Positions 35,295 through 49,279 of a stretch of DNA of 64,000 nt are shown here, piece after piece (within the stretch, counting starts at the first letter, position 1; each line of letters begins with the position of its first letter). The stretch is from Trochalopteron elliotii (taxonomy: Eukaryota; Chordata; Aves; Passeriformes; Leiothrichidae). Location: assembly GCA_024734555.1 (NCBI GenBank), contig JANPWX010000077.1, forward strand, positions 1,977,236-2,041,235, in the 5' to 3' direction. Position numbers and translations under genes: made by a program. The notes below the pieces were generated by a model that saw only the letters and a list, made by a program, of their open reading frames with translations, ran no database searches and was not told the origin of the DNA.

Positions 35295-35405
35295 ATAACA
35301 TAACATAACATAACATAACATAACATAACATAACATAACATAACATAACATAACATAACATAACATAACATAACATAACATAAACATAACATAACATAAC
35401 ATAAC
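35295..35405 (+). repeat. ATAAC pentanucleotide microsatellite
   Basis: About 22 units of ATAAC with a single one-base insertion (ATAAAC near 35381-35386). The long uniform array implies recent expansion and likely length polymorphism. The MLCYV-repeat minus-strand frame is an artefact. Confidence 0.97.
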
Positions 35406-35519
35406 ACTATTTTTCTCCTTACTGTCTACTAAGGAGTTTTTTTCCCTTTTGGACCTACAAAAAGTATATTACATATATTATGAACCTGAACTTTGTAACA
35501 AACTAGCCCTAGACATCAA

Positions 35520-35601
35520 AGTAGTAGTAGTAGTAGTAGTAGTAGCAGTCGTAGTAACAGTAGTGTTGTTATTATTATTATTGTTGTTGCTGTTGTTATT
35601 T
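35520..35601 (+). repeat. Compound trinucleotide repeat GTA / TTG / TTA
   Basis: Eight or so GTA units, then interrupted AGTCGTAGTAACAG, then TTATTA and TTGTTG units. It is impure and probably less variable than the pentanucleotide arrays nearby. Confidence 0.9.
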
Positions 35602-38600
35602 AGGATGTTTTAATTGCACTATATATGCATTAAAATTATGGATTACATTAGCAGTGTAAATATTCTCAGAGTCGCCTCACAGTTCTTTCATTCTGTCACT
35701 AAGAGATGAAGAATGTTTAAGTGATTTGCTAATGAAAAAACATTTTCTGTTGATCTTTTAGCTTTCACTGGCATTTCCTTGCCTTGGGTGCAACCTGTCA
35801 AGAGGAATTGCTCGACACACTTATTAATAGCACTAACAGTATGCCTAATGTGATACAATTAGCAGAATGTAGTAGACTCACCCTGTGACTACTTCAGGAA
35901 ACTTGACAATGAATTGTAGCTCAGAACCTTAGAGGCTGTGTGAAACTTATTCAAAAAATGTAATTAGAGGTTTGTGGGGGTTTTTTTTTGAGGGGTGGAG
36001 TTGGTTTGGTTTTGTTTTTAGAACACTTAATTCTGTCCATTATTGGTCTCTTTTTTCTCCTTATCTCAAAAATTTTGAAAACAGAAACCAAAACACAGAA
36101 CAGAAGAAAGCGACTTATTTTCACAGAAATATAATAATAACTAAAAATAATTTTCACATTTAAACCTTGCTTGATAATACTGGCTTTTACACACACTCTT
36201 GAAACTTATTTGCACTGGAAAGGGCAAAGAATTAATTGCAGCTACAGAAAAAAAATAGAAATAATGACTCTCTTGGTAAAGATCTTGACATTGTATTTCT
36301 TGCCTGTAACCATATAGAGACAAATGCATGTCATATCAGATAATAGTTGAAAATGTTTTATAAAGTAAGAAACATAGTTTGTCTAGGAATGATTAATAAC
36401 AAAGTTTCCATAAAGCAATAATGAAATCTGAAAAGTATGAGGCCAGGTATGAAAATGGGTTAGTGTATGGGTCAGAAATTAAATAATTGGTAAAGCTCTA
36501 TAGCCCATTTTCCATACAGGCAAAGTTCTTACTGAAATAAACTGAAAAATCTTTGCTTCAATAACAGGCACACAACTGGATAAAAGGTGAGTGGCTTGCC
36601 CACGATGTGATATCTTTTTACCAGACTAAACTAGAAAACATCACTATAAAAGAGTCTGATGTCCAGGAGGAATCTTTGCTGTTTGTATCTGACATTTAAA
36701 TGCCAGCTGCCCACAGCTCCCTATTTAATACAATCTGATGGAGAGTGAGACAGTGGAAAAAAGTAGTGAAAGAAGCAACTACACTGGGAATTGAATACAA
36801 GCTGCTCAGACATAATTTGCTCTGGAATTTGGCACTATCTTGGTTTTGTGAAGATTTATTTCTCCACTAAATTAAGCATAACCTGGAGAACTAGAATCAT
36901 TTTATCTGAAGTTCAAATTCAAATTATTTTTCTAGAGCAGAAAAATACTGGGATAGAAAGCATTCAATTTCTTAAATGCACAAAGCTGTCTGTCAGTAGT
37001 CAGCTTTTTTACAACTACTTATTTTTTTTAACTTATTTTTCAGCCAAGTCTACTTTAGTATTTCATTTGCCTGCTTCTCTTTCATTTATATATGCATATC
37101 ATTTCTTATTGCTGAACATCTTCCCTAAGTGTTTGTAAACCTTTTTTTCTATAAAATCTTATGGGGTAAGAGTGATGAGATTTCAAAATTATGTCAGTAA
37201 AAGCAAATGATAAAATAAAAGTATTTTGAGATCCCACTTTTTAACAGCATAAATAGATAGATGAAACCAAACACTATTGATAGTAGGGGAGAATAAAGAG
37301 AACCACATGAAAAATTAGTGTCATAGATGTCAATTGCTCTAAGGAAAAAGTATTTGGAAGAGTGGGAAAATAAAAATATATTTAAATGTTTAACTTGTAT
37401 AAACAAAGAACAAGGTAAGTTTTTGTCATCTGTATCCTGAGGATTTTGTTCAGAAACTCAAAGACCTACTTCAGAAGATTCCAGAATTCCCTTAAAAATT
37501 AGCAATAGCTTTAACAATTTCAAAAGGCAAACAAACTCAGTGATGTTATTTGTTCCACTGAGGTTCCTTTGTGCGAAGATTTTGGTGCAAATATTTTATA
37601 TTTCATCATTAGGGAAAAAAAACCAAAACCCAAAAAACTGCCCAGGCTTACAAAATAAATTCCAAGTTTGAAATTCAACTGATAATTTCAAGGAGAAAAT
37701 ACGTTAGATTCTGAAATATTTAAATGTTATCTTTTTAATGAAAATGCTAACTTGATTACTACTAGGTGTAAACATTTCCTCCATGTTTTGATATGACTTT
37801 CAAAAAATATTTTTTAAATAGTGGCAGAGCCTTCAATGTTTCAATTCATCATTAAATACCCATACATTTTGTACATAGTTTATTTCTACCATTAAATTAC
37901 TCTCTCTATTTCAGTGATTTCCTTTCCCTTTATAACTAGGGCCTGAAATAAATCCCTAAACCCCAAAACTTGCTATATTCAACATTCAAGTAAATTTCAA
38001 TTTTATTGATATAGATAACTCACCAAAGAGATTTATTCCATAGTAATGCACCAAATCATGATCCATGAAGTAATCAAACTCAATTTGTAGAATTTTCATG
38101 AACAAATTTGCTTTATGCTTTTAACTTTTTCTATCCTCACACAGCACTCATAAAAATATATGCATAATGTACTTTATAAGTACTTTAGAAAATGTAGCGT
38201 CAAGAAGTATCAATATTAATGTGTTATCACCAACAGATGATGAAAGCTTCAAGAAAATATAAATAAAAATCAAGATCATACTAGAATCTTTAAAATCCAA
38301 AACTGGTTTTATTTAATTAATTTAAGCCAGGGCTTCTAGATATGAAGTACTGATATTGTAAAAAAGTGAAGCAATGTGATAGATGATACGAAAAGTAACC
38401 ACAAGGTAAGTGGAAGAAGCAATAAAAAGAAAAAAAAATTCTACCAGTAATCTGAAATTCCCTTCTATGATTTTCATTCATGTCAGCTCCAAAACAATTC
38501 ACAAGAGACGTGGTTTTGGGTTTTTTTTAATTCCTCCTCTTGGCTTCAGACAACTGTGTAAAGTGATGGGAGGTTTGTCTCTTTTTTCTTTGTCTGTGCT

Positions 38601-38902
38601 GCAGAAACTCTCATCTCATCTACATGGTATCTGTCAGTGAAGGTTCTAGGTGACTTACACTGCATCGTGCTTCTTAACAATAGTATGTAATGAAAGGTAC
38701 AGCAACACAGAGGCTGAAATACTACAAGACTTACAAGACATTTAGAAGACAGAAAAAAAAATATGAAAAACAATAAAGAAAAGAAGATGCAATCATTGCA
38801 AGAAAATTGTACTCATAGAACACAGAGAGGTACTAAATAACGAGAAATGAATAGAAATATATAAAGAAGAAGGACAGCAATAAAATCAGAAAAAGGAATG
38901 AT
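35602..38902. other. AT-rich DNA with no recognised feature
   Basis: About 3.3 kb. Several chance frames (up to 115 codons at 36791-37138) lack motifs. No repeat family recognised. Confidence 0.55.
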
Positions 38903-39265
38903 TGAGATCACTTGGCTTGCTCACCTTAGAAAAAAGAAAGTTGATAAGGCATGACCTCATCACAGTCTTCAACTTGGTTAAGGGGGACATTGGATGGGAA
39001 GATGTTCATCTCCTCTCTGGTGACCAGCAACAGGATACAAAGAATTTGCATGAAGCTGTGCTAGGGGAAGTTCAGATTACACATAAGTAGAAGTTCTTCA
39101 CTAGAACGGTGGTTAGTCACTGGGCCAGGCTTCCCAGGGAAGTGGTCACAGCACCAAACCTGTCAGACTTCAAGGAGCATCTGGATGATGCTCTTAGTCA
39201 TATGGCTTAGTTTTAGGTATTCCTGAAAAAAGAAGGGAATTGGATTTGATGATCCTTGACCCATA
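38903..39265 (+). mobile_element. CR1 LINE 3' fragment, older subfamily
   Basis: CR1 text in plus orientation: CACCTTAGAAAAAAGAAAG, GGCATGACCTCATCACAGTC, TTCCCAGGGAAGTGGTCAC, CAAGGAGCATCTGGATGATG and GGAATTGGATTTGATGATCC. It stops just before the terminal octamers. The 62-codon frame at 38902-39090 is part of it. The wording resembles the minus-strand copy at 50360. Confidence 0.85.
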
Positions 39266-42200
39266 TACAAAACATCTTGAAAATCGTATGGTCTAAGCTC
39301 ATTTGAAAATCTTTTGAAAGCATTGCGTTTTAAGACCGAGATTCTGCATAAAATTGAAAACTGGCATGGAGAAACAATCATTACTTTACAGTAATACAGG
39401 CAGTATTTAGAAATGTACACTGCTCTGCTTCATTGCAGAACTAGGTAAAAGGTATAGAGGGTCCTGTGCTGATGTATTTTGGCTGTTGTAAATGAATGAT
39501 TTATTAGAGAATTATGCCTATGAGAGTGAGAGTCAGGAAGATTACATTTGTCACATATCTCATGTTACATTTGCACTTAATCTGCCTCATCCTACTGCAT
39601 GATTTATGACTGGAAACTTATCCAGTAAATAATGTTGTAAAGGCTTGCAGTAAAATAAAATTCAAGCTGTCAAATTTTTTATCAAATTAGTGTAGGAATA
39701 GGAAAAGAAATCACATAATATGTAATTCATTAAGTCAATGACAATTCAAATGAGTGAAAATGCCCATTCAGTCATATCTATGGCATCACAGTAAAAATGA
39801 AACAAAAAACCTTCAAACCAAACCTGAAAAAGTTTAAAATCTGAACTAACTAAAAGTATGCAGGCATTGCTTTTTGATGCTGAAATGCAATTAGAGCTTT
39901 TATTTTACAGAAAAGGGAAACTAAGGAAGTAATTGTAAATCAAGTTAGTACTTAACACTCTTTTCAACTATCTATCCAAAGATTAATATACATGTTGTTT
40001 GAGGCTCATGAACTCCAATTTATGATTTTCAAATCTTTCAGTATAATAATCACAAGGGTAATTTATAATCAGCTATATCATTATCCCACTGAATGAGATA
40101 TTGAAACTCAGTATCTTTATGAGTCTCATTAATCTAACTTCAGTTTTTTAATGTTGCAGAATACCAACAATAAGAGAATTTAAAGATAGTGCATGAACAG
40201 GTGTTTTTGACCAACTGTGTCACAAGCAAGAACACCCAATGACATGCTCACCTACCAAAATTTGCTAGTGCAAATTTGAGAATAGATATTGTGAAGTCTG
40301 AAAAAGCTAAATTTCAAGAAGGTTTAGAAAAAGCAAGTTTCCACTTCACATTATAGAATAATATTCTGATTTGTGTAACTACCCATTCTTGCTGCCTTTT
40401 TGTGAGTGTGGATAAAAGATACAAATGCTGTTATAAAGAGTTTTATAAAACAAGTTGAAAAATCAAAATATGGAAATATTTGCTGTGAACAAGAAGCACT
40501 GCATTTTTCTTTATGAGAAAAATCTCAAAGAATTGGCTATGTTTATAAATAATCTACAGTATAAATGGCAGTATATACTTTCAAGATCTTTATTGTAATT
40601 GGTGGAGAGAATTAAGATTTTCAGCAGAATGATTCTGTAATCTATGTAGGTGTATTTCTAAGTGTAAATTTTACTTTTGAATTGTAAACTTTTCTATATT
40701 GACTGTAAAAGTGAATTCAAATAAATAGTTTAAATATATATTTTTATTTGGTGAAACTTTGTCATACATTGTCAATCTGCACTTCTATGGGTAATTGTAC
40801 TTTCTCCCTGTTTTTCTTCACAAACTCAGTCTAATTTTCAAGATTATTTCAACTTTGCCTTATTTTATCCCCTGAGAATTTTACTGCCACATCATTGCTG
40901 AAATAACGTAATATCATCTTCCATCTAGTTTACTTCTTCCATTGAAGCAGACTTTCATTTTGTTGCATTTGATAGCTTAACTGTTTATGCTTTTTCTTTC
41001 TCCTAGTCAAGTTTTAGCTTAATTAACTGGTTAGAAACCAATCACCCCTACAAATAAGGAACATATATACATTTCAACTCAAAAGCACTGCTCATTGACT
41101 ATTATTGTAATTTAAAGTAGATGGCATCTAAACATCTATTGTCAAATACACACTTCGCCTGTCACACCATAAAGAAATTTCAACATACTGCCTGATTCCT
41201 TATTTAACCTTTATTACAAAAAATATCACTAGCTGACAGTCTTTCCACCTACACTTGCCAAGAAATAAAATTGATAATTTTCCAGCCAAAGGAAGCAATT
41301 TTTCATTGCTTCTTTTTTTTTTTTTTTTTGATTTGTGTTATTTTTTTTCTGAAGAAAATATGACCGTTAGGATCTTATCTATGGTGTTCCTCAATGTCAC
41401 ATAAATAAAAGGGAAAAGACCAGGGAAAAGAAAGAAAAAAAAATTATCTTTTCCACCCTTCCATTTTTTTTTGTTTGTTTTGAATGTCAAAAATTTGGCC
41501 TGCATCCATCAGAATTCATAAATTCAGCTGTTTATTATTTATTTGGTTGTTCATTTATTTAAATCTGTTGTCTCCTTAGTAGATCTGCCTCATCTTTTGT
41601 TTTCTTTCAGTGTCTAAACTGGCAACAAAAGAGGTCCAAAACACTGGTTGCCTTGGATCTATTTTGCTTATGGATAACATCCTATGTGTCAGACTGGAAT
41701 TGTCTTAACAACTGTCTAAATTGGGAACAAAAATATTAAACAGTGTTCAGGAGCAGTGATCTAACAACTGAGCTTGTGCTTTTTTACTTAGCAGTACAAT
41801 ATCTTCTTTCTTTGTGTTTTTTTTTTTTAATTTCAAAAGATATAGTTTGTCATATTCTAGCATAGGTATTTTTTAGTGTATATCTGCTATTTGTGTCTTC
41901 TTCATACTTGCCCGTTGTAATTCAGCATTTAACAAGAATAATTTTCACATTTTATCTTGGTTGTATTAAGGTTTATTTAAACTATTTTCAGCATCACTTG
42001 TCTCCTACAACTCTCTCTCAAAAGAGAAAAAAGCAAGATGTCTCTTTTAATATTCAGATTTTTTTCCCCATGTTCATATTCAAAGTCTACAGAAACTTCT
42101 ACACATTGTTAGACAACATCTACTGTGAGTATATGAAGCACATAAGTGGAATTAACTTTCAAATTAATATTTGGATCCTGATATGTTATAGCTACAGAGA

Positions 42201-44885
42201 GACACTATGTCATTACCTCAGTTCAATGTTTTTTCTGGGTATCACTGTTTAATTTATCTCTCCTTCTTCTCCCTCACCACCAAAGTTTTGTTTTCTTTTG
42301 TTTTGTTTTCTATTAGAGACAGTATTTTTAAACCTTATAATACTGGCTTAAAAGTGACCTTAAATAACACATACTAGAGGAATATGTTTTGCAGAAGCCC
42401 ATTTTTTCAGCTTGTCTTTCACCATCCAGCTATGATGTCAAATCAGCCTGAAGGTGTGTTACTTTGTCAGGTTTTCTAACTGAAAACTACTCTGAATTTT
42501 GTTGACACAATGCAGTGTTACCCAAGGGGCTTTCAACAAGCCCTTTATGTACACTGGCCATTTTTGAAAGTGTCTGTCAGCTAAACCTTCATGCATAAAA
42601 CCAAAAGTTGTTAAAGTTAATAAGCAGATACGTATTTTGTTAGGATATTAGAAAAAAAATAGTATATTAAAATATTAAAAATATAATTTATTATTTAAAC
42701 CTGACATTTATATTTTAATATACATATTTCACTTGACAGATTCAATTCTGACATTAGTCAGTATTCCACCCCACACCCCATTTTTCTCTATGATCTACAA
42801 GAGATGGTTTGTATTTAAATATCCAACTTAAATTTGTAAATCAATTATTATAAGTTTATGTTGTTCTATTTTTGCTGTTAAAATGAGAAAGAAGAAAGCC
42901 AATTAAACAAGAGAGAGAACACAGACTTTGAATTATCAATTAGATCTTAAATTTAGACAGAGACTAAGCACTTCTATATTGATAATTTTACTGATTTGAG
43001 TTCAGACTTCTGAGTTATCTTAGACAAAATTATATTAGTCTCAATTTGTAATGACAACTGTCAGTTTTTATTCTTTTGTATGATCAGATACTGCAGAAAC
43101 AGAGGTTTAATTTCTTTTTTTCTTCTTAAAGTTAATATTAAGCTTCAGCTACAGTTATATTTGAACTCCACTTTATTAAATTTCTTCAACTTTATATAAC
43201 TCAGATGTCCTTATAAAAACAACCTCGTACATTTTGTTCAGATATATTTTTACATTACAAGAACACAACATAAAATTATTTTCATTTATTTTATAGTTCA
43301 TTTTCTTGAATTAAACTTGTTATTTTTCTTTTAAATTTATTAAACAGAAAGAGAGATATCTGAGAATAATTGAAAAGGAAGACTGAAAGACTAGCCCAAA
43401 CCAAATCAAACCAAAAAACTATTCAGAACAAGCTAACTTCATAAAATAACAATGCAGGAACTTATACAGTATTAGATGATCATCTCTGAAGATTTTAACC
43501 CATCTTCTCAAGGTAATTACAGTTGAAAATATTCTGAGATCTATGGGAAGTAATTTGACTCCAAGTAAAGCAGTTAAAGTCTTCCTCTACAGAGCTGCTA
43601 AGAAAAATGGGGCTTTCTCAGGGACGTGTGTCCATTAGTCTTTTTCTGGGAAGCAAATTATTCCACTTTTAATAACTGATAGGAACATCAGAGCACTTAG
43701 AAAACTAGAATTTATTCCACATCTCATTGTTATTAATTTTGTTAAATTGAATAATAATAATCCCCTCCCACATTTAACTATGCATATTTTAGGTGTTACT
43801 GCAGGTTCTAGATACTACTTTTGATCAGATTTTTTTTTCCATTTTAATTTTTGGTCTCAACAAGCTTAAATCCTTTGTGGGGCTAAAGACAAAGCTCAAC
43901 AAGGTAATCACCCATCCAACATCTAGGATTAATTAATTTTCACAAGATGAGTTTTGCCACATGACAGCTCATAGAGCAACCCCTGAAGCTGTGAAGTGCC
44001 TAGGGTTTAGACAGATAACATCATTTTAGATGAATCCCAGCCTGACAGGTTTTTGTTAAGGACCAGTGAACACAAGCTAAAGGTTTAATTCCAGGATATA
44101 TAGCTCATTATAATTCATGTCCATCTAAATAAAATCAGTTCAATATTTTTAATAATATCTAAATATGAAAAGCTATTTTCACTTAGAGAAGTGTGAGAAA
44201 AAAGCAATAGTTTAAAAAGACCAAAAATGTGCAAATTGTTCAAATTAAGAGAAATTTTCGTGGTTTTGTTTGTCTTTAATATGTACATTTTTTTATGCTT
44301 TAAATGTTTCATAGTCCTCAAATTTACCTAGCAGTTATTTTTAAACATGACGAACATTCTAAATATCTTAAGACTATGTGTTTATATATGTATTTAAATT
44401 GTATCAAGCAAATTTTTAAAAATCTCTTGCTAAATTGTTATTTTATATAGCAGCAGCTACAATTTATAAATAAATATATAAATAAGAATGAAAATCCCTT
44501 TCACATTTACTCTCAAGGAATTTATGGGACTAGAAATCAGATTTAGGGGATTGCCAATGTAGTCAATTTTAATAGATTTTGGACTTTTAGTTTTTTACCT
44601 TTTTAAAACAAATTTTGACTTTAAGATTATGGAGATTATCTTAAAAATGTATTTTTAAAAACTTTAACAATTCAACCAATAAAGTAAGAAGAAGGTAACA
44701 AAAAAAAATCTGATCCATTATAAAACTTAAATTAAATAGTAATTTGGCTTGTTTAAGGCCTATCAGTCTTTTGGGCTTTTAATTTTCATCTTTAGATGTG
44801 TGAAAAGAACAATTAGCCCCCAAGATTATTTTATTAATTAAAAAAAAAATACATTTCCATTTTCAGTGATTTCTTGTATTGTGAA
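39266..44885. other. Long featureless AT-rich stretch
   Basis: About 5.6 kb without a recognised repeat family, RNA or gene; only A/T runs (for example T run near 41310-41329) and TTTTG runs near 42285-42310. The longest frame (41893-42252, 119 codons) has no recognised motif. Confidence 0.55.
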
Positions 44886-45987
44886 TGAGCATTTTAAGGT
44901 TACTTAAAGACTCACCAGCAAAGGCATGAGGAATAACAGGTTTACTATAAAAGCAACAGTACAGCAAAATTCCTTGGCTAGGTTCATTCCACTACTTACC
45001 AGATGGTTAAAGCACAATGAAGAAAAGCAAAGTCCAGAGTCAATCAATCCAAATGAAAATAAAGCAAAAACTATCTATGCATAGGCTGGAAGGGCAGGGA
45101 GACAAAAGCATAGGAAAGGGTAAGGATAAAATAAACACGGCCTAAAGGCCCAACAAAACTTATCTGAACTTAAACTCAACTACATCTAACTTAATTAATA
45201 ACATAAGTTAAAGAAAGGATTTATATAGAATTTACCGCAAAAGTAACTTAAAGGCCTAACATACTTACAAATCCAAAGTAGTTAAGAATCTAGGAGAGCA
45301 GCATTCCTAGTGAATGTGATACAACATCTTCACGTTCACATGCACGCAAAGAATTTATACAAAGTACCTGGGGAAAATTCTCCTTGAATTCAGTGAAATA
45401 CTTCAGACACCTCTGTTTCTTCTCAACAGGCAAAGGAATGGGGGTGTCAGCCCAGGATCCATTTTCATTCAGCTTTCTCTGAGTAGGGCAAACTTGAGAG
45501 TTCTCTGGATGTGAGAGGCCCCACTCAGAAGGATTTTGCTGGTCACAGCTGCTGTGCTCCAGGAGAGCTCAAAGTGTCTCATTTTGCACCACTCTTTATG
45601 GAGCTGCAAGAAAGTGGGTTATAGTCACAATAATTTTTCATCCTGGCTGCAATACATGTGGGTAAGTTTCTTTGAAAGTCTGATAACAAAAATACTATAC
45701 ATGGATTGATAATCAGACAAAAAATAAGTCTCCAAGGCTGTTCCTGAAAAAAAACAAACCAGGAGCTCCTTAGGCAACACAAGTCCCTAGGAGCAGACAG
45801 TGCCTCTGATAAGCTTGAGTTGCTCAGGCCAGGTGCTGCTCATCAAGGCTGAAGCCCAACGAGCATTCCTTAAATGACAGTGTTACCTGGGCGGGGAGGC
45901 ATGCACCACCAAAATTGCTCAGACATTTGCCTGATTTCTGATCTGGAATATCACAGACACAGTGCTGCACTAAAAGTTTCTAAGACA
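44886..45987 (-). mobile_element. Probable long solo LTR, minus orientation
   Basis: Read on the minus strand the block starts TGTCTTAGAAAC and ends CCTTAAAATGCTCA (TG/CA ends). GTGAA flanks it on both sides (44881-44885 and 45988-45992), a 5 bp duplication as for ERVL. In that orientation CCATAAAGAGTGGTGC (complement near 45586-45601) is TATA-like, and TTATAGTAAACCTG (complement near 44938-44951) is a decayed AATAAA signal about 60 bp before the end. The span of about 650 bp between them is unusually long for R, so the block may be composite. The family is not identified. Frames at 45579-45782 and 45874-46086 have no domain. Confidence 0.5.
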
Positions 45988-45992
45988 GTGAA

Positions 45993-47697
45993 GACAACTG
46001 TAGATTGTTCAGGACTTAGACACCTGAGTTTGCAAGACACCTACCCTCTAGCTGGACTCAACATGAATCTCAGAATAAAATCTTGACAGCTAGATAAACA
46101 TACATTTGAAATTCTGTTATTCTTTATTGTATTCTGCTGGGGAATCTGACCTCCTTAACCTTCCAAAGGTGGTCAGAAGTTTTCTTTGGGTCCTGTGCCT
46201 TATCTGCTGCACTATGTGACTAGAAAAATCCAAAAATGCCTTGAAAAGGAATATCAAACATACACGCATATATTTAACAGACCTATGTTTTGTATGAAAA
46301 ACATAGAAATCACAGGGATCCCAGTGCATAAATGTGTTTTGGTCAGTTTGATGCTGGGAGCAGTTCCAATCCTCTTACCTAAAAGGACACATTAGAATAG
46401 GACAAGTTGAACAGAGAACAGCAAGAAGAATTGATAAAACTTAGATTTGCATGTGGAATGTTGAATAATCTAGAACTTCTCAGCCCGCAAAAAAGAAATA
46501 ACAAAAAAGTTATAGGTCTAAAAGCTTTTAAGTAGTAAAATTAAACCGTAGGAGATGTCTCTTCACAGTCTCTTCCAATCAAATAATTCCAGCCACCAAA
46601 GAAAAGTCTGGGATCTGTAGAAGAAGGTTGTATCACTTCATGAAGAGAATAGCAGACCTCTTTCTGCTTTGCAAAGGACTTTGTTTACGCTGGGAATTTA
46701 AATAAGCTTGAGGAGAAGATAGACTAATAGTTGGAAGACAGAACCTCTGTAGGCTTTCCAACTAGAAAAACTAAATGTTAGAAAATAGAACAGAAAGCAG
46801 TCAGAGGCTGAAAGAGTATTATGAGGAAAGTCTCACAGAGCATTGCCAAGTCTTTAGATTTGCTTGAACATCTATTTCTGGACACAGATTGAAACAAAGT
46901 ACGATGTATGAACAATATGTATGAATCACAGTTTAATGCCATTCTTCCTTTCAATTCTTTCTTTGAATTGCAGATGGAGTAATTCCTTATCTTTCATCCA
47001 AGTGTCGTAGGCACAATCATCTTGAAGATGATAATTTTTGCTAAATTCTTGTCTCTTGGCAACACTACTAAGAATGAACAAGGCAATAAAGAGGGAATAT
47101 TAACCTTGTAGGTTGATAAAGATTGATACATTTGACAATTAAGAATTTTGGGCTTCCACTTATGTTACCCAGATGTATTTAAAAGTCATAGAGCAAAAAG
47201 AAGTAATGACTTGCAAGAGAGCTGTCACAGGAACTTTCCTATTTATTGAGCTGCAGAATGATGAGAAGCATCTGTCTTAATAGATACTGTCTAGAATTTC
47301 TCAAAATCTGTCGCTGAGTTTCTACAATGAATGTTTAAAGTGATAAGATTAAAATTAGAAACCAGAATCCACTAACTCCCCTTCCAGAAAAACACTCTAC
47401 CAGTTAAGCTCCAGAGTCTGTTCCATTTATTTTGGTGTATGATTTTGAACTAATTTCTTTGTCTGCACCTAATTTACCTCCATGCCTCTACCTCTTTTGT
47501 TCTTTTTTCTCTTTTTCCTGGGTAAAAAAAACCCTATGTGTAGTACCAGAAAATTTACAAGATGTTCAGCCTAGAAATGCCAGATTCTGAGTAAGTGCTC
47601 TAAATTTTTGGTCTGTATAGTCAGAATTTTTCACAATATTCATGGCATGTATAAAAAAGAATTAAATGTAAATGTATTTTGTAAAAAAACATGGTGA
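45993..47697. other. AT-rich DNA, possibly with a very old CR1-like piece near 46380-46640
   Basis: The segment near 46400-46580 (AGAACTTCTCAGCCCGCAAA, GATGTCTCTTCACAGTCTC) faintly follows the order of a CR1 ORF2 C-terminus, but similarity is too low to assert. Otherwise nothing is recognised. Confidence 0.35.
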
Positions 47698-47890
47698 GAC
47701 ACAGGAGGATGTTGCCCAGAGATGCTGTGAATGTCACATCCCTGAAGATGCTCAAAGTCAGGCTGAACAGGGCTTTGAGAAAGCTGATTTCATGGAAGGG
47801 GGTCCTGTCCACTGCAAGCGACACTGGTAATAAACTTTAAAGGTCACTTCAAACACAAACCATTCTATGGTGCCACGATTCTGTGATGCT
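47698..47890 (+). mobile_element. CR1 LINE 3' tail
   Basis: Short plus-strand CR1 tail with ATGTTGCCCAGAGATGCTG, CCCTGAAGATGCTCAAAGTC, AGGCTGAACAGGGCTTTGAG, CTTTAAAGGTCACTTC and a terminal AACCATTCTATGGTGCC/ATTCTGTGATG. About 190 bp, strongly 5'-truncated. Confidence 0.88.
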
Positions 47891-49279
47891 GTTGCCTGAC
47901 TATGGCTTTCCTAATTAGCTCACACAGATGAACTATGATACCAGGAGATAGTCACTGTTCGTAGCTCTATTGAGGAATTTAATCTTAGAGAGGAACAGTG
48001 GAGGTTTCTCAGTGTGCAAAAAACAAAAAGGTGGTATGAGGCAAGTTAGAAGACAGATGTTACTATAGAAAATGAAATGTCAAACAGCTGTAACATCTAG
48101 AGAGAGGGAAAAATGAAGAAGAGAACATGAGGCCAGACAGGGAAGTTGTAAATGAAAAATTCTCCACTGCTCATAAAATTAAGCAGCACTTTGGTGAACA
48201 ACAGGATTTATAAACGAAAGGGCTACAAGTACCTAAGCTGGTCAATGAAGGCTAAATTGAATATTTGTGTATTACCCTGTGACTTCAGAGTAGACATAAG
48301 GTAAACTTTGTCAAGAAAAAGAAAATGTTTTCAGCAAGAATTGTTTTTACATTAAGAAAATTGTCAGTTCACAATACTTCTGTGAACCTTTGCCATTAAT
48401 ATAGGACTTGCTGAACACAGAGATTTCAGAGCAAGTATTTCTTAGGCATCTTTATGAAAATTGCTCATGTTTTTTTGAACAGTAAATTCTGACTACATAT
48501 TTACCTGTAATATTCAGAATTTGAAACCCAGATTCTATTGCATTTCACAATAAATCTCCAGAGGATAAAGAAAATAAGTATCTGTCTAACAAAAGTCTGT
48601 TTTCCAGAAGTAAGTCTGTGTGGGCAGATTTTGCACAGAATTTTCATTAGAGTCAGTCAGTAGTCCACCTCTGCAGAGAAGAAAAAAAAATATAATTAAA
48701 AATTCCAAAGAAAAGTATAGTACAATTTGAGCTAGCATTTTAATCAGATTATCTGTGGACTTTAGTGGAATTTATGTAGATTTTTTGAGTAATGTGTGTA
48801 ATTTTGACTGCCACAATCTGCTTGTGAATATGTCAAGATAGCATACCACTGCTGAAGTTTACTGAGTTCCTACTTAACTCTTAAAAAAATTTCCACATAA
48901 CTAAAAAAAACAAAAACAAAAACAAAAAATTAAAAAAAATTCACAACTTATTTATGTTTTCATATATTGATAGAAATATTTTCCAATGACTTATCATTCT
49001 GTAATGCAGATTCAAGGTCAGCTTGCTTGTGCTTCCTTAGCAGAAAAATTACTGTGCAGTTTATAGAAGTAACATATTTAGAGATTACTCTATAAGCAGT
49101 GAGGAATTATTTCTCATTATAACATTTTTTTCTACAAATACATACCCAGGACTTTATGACTTCAAGAATAAAGCAGTCCTCAAAACATTAAAAACCCCAC
49201 CACAACATAAATAATCAAAATACAAATACCCCTTTACAGACTCTAGAAAATTCTGAACATCCATTCCTTTTGGAAGGAG
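47891..49279. other. AT-rich DNA with no recognised feature
   Basis: A-rich simple sequence (AAAAACAAAAAC) lies near 48903-48940. No other element or gene is recognised. Confidence 0.5.

Noticed and set aside
35295..35405. Regular array as a CRISPR
   Set aside because: It is a 5 bp microsatellite without spacers, in a vertebrate genome.
46380..46640. Ancient CR1 fragment as a firm feature
   Set aside because: Only a faint order of similar words; it needs a profile search to support it.
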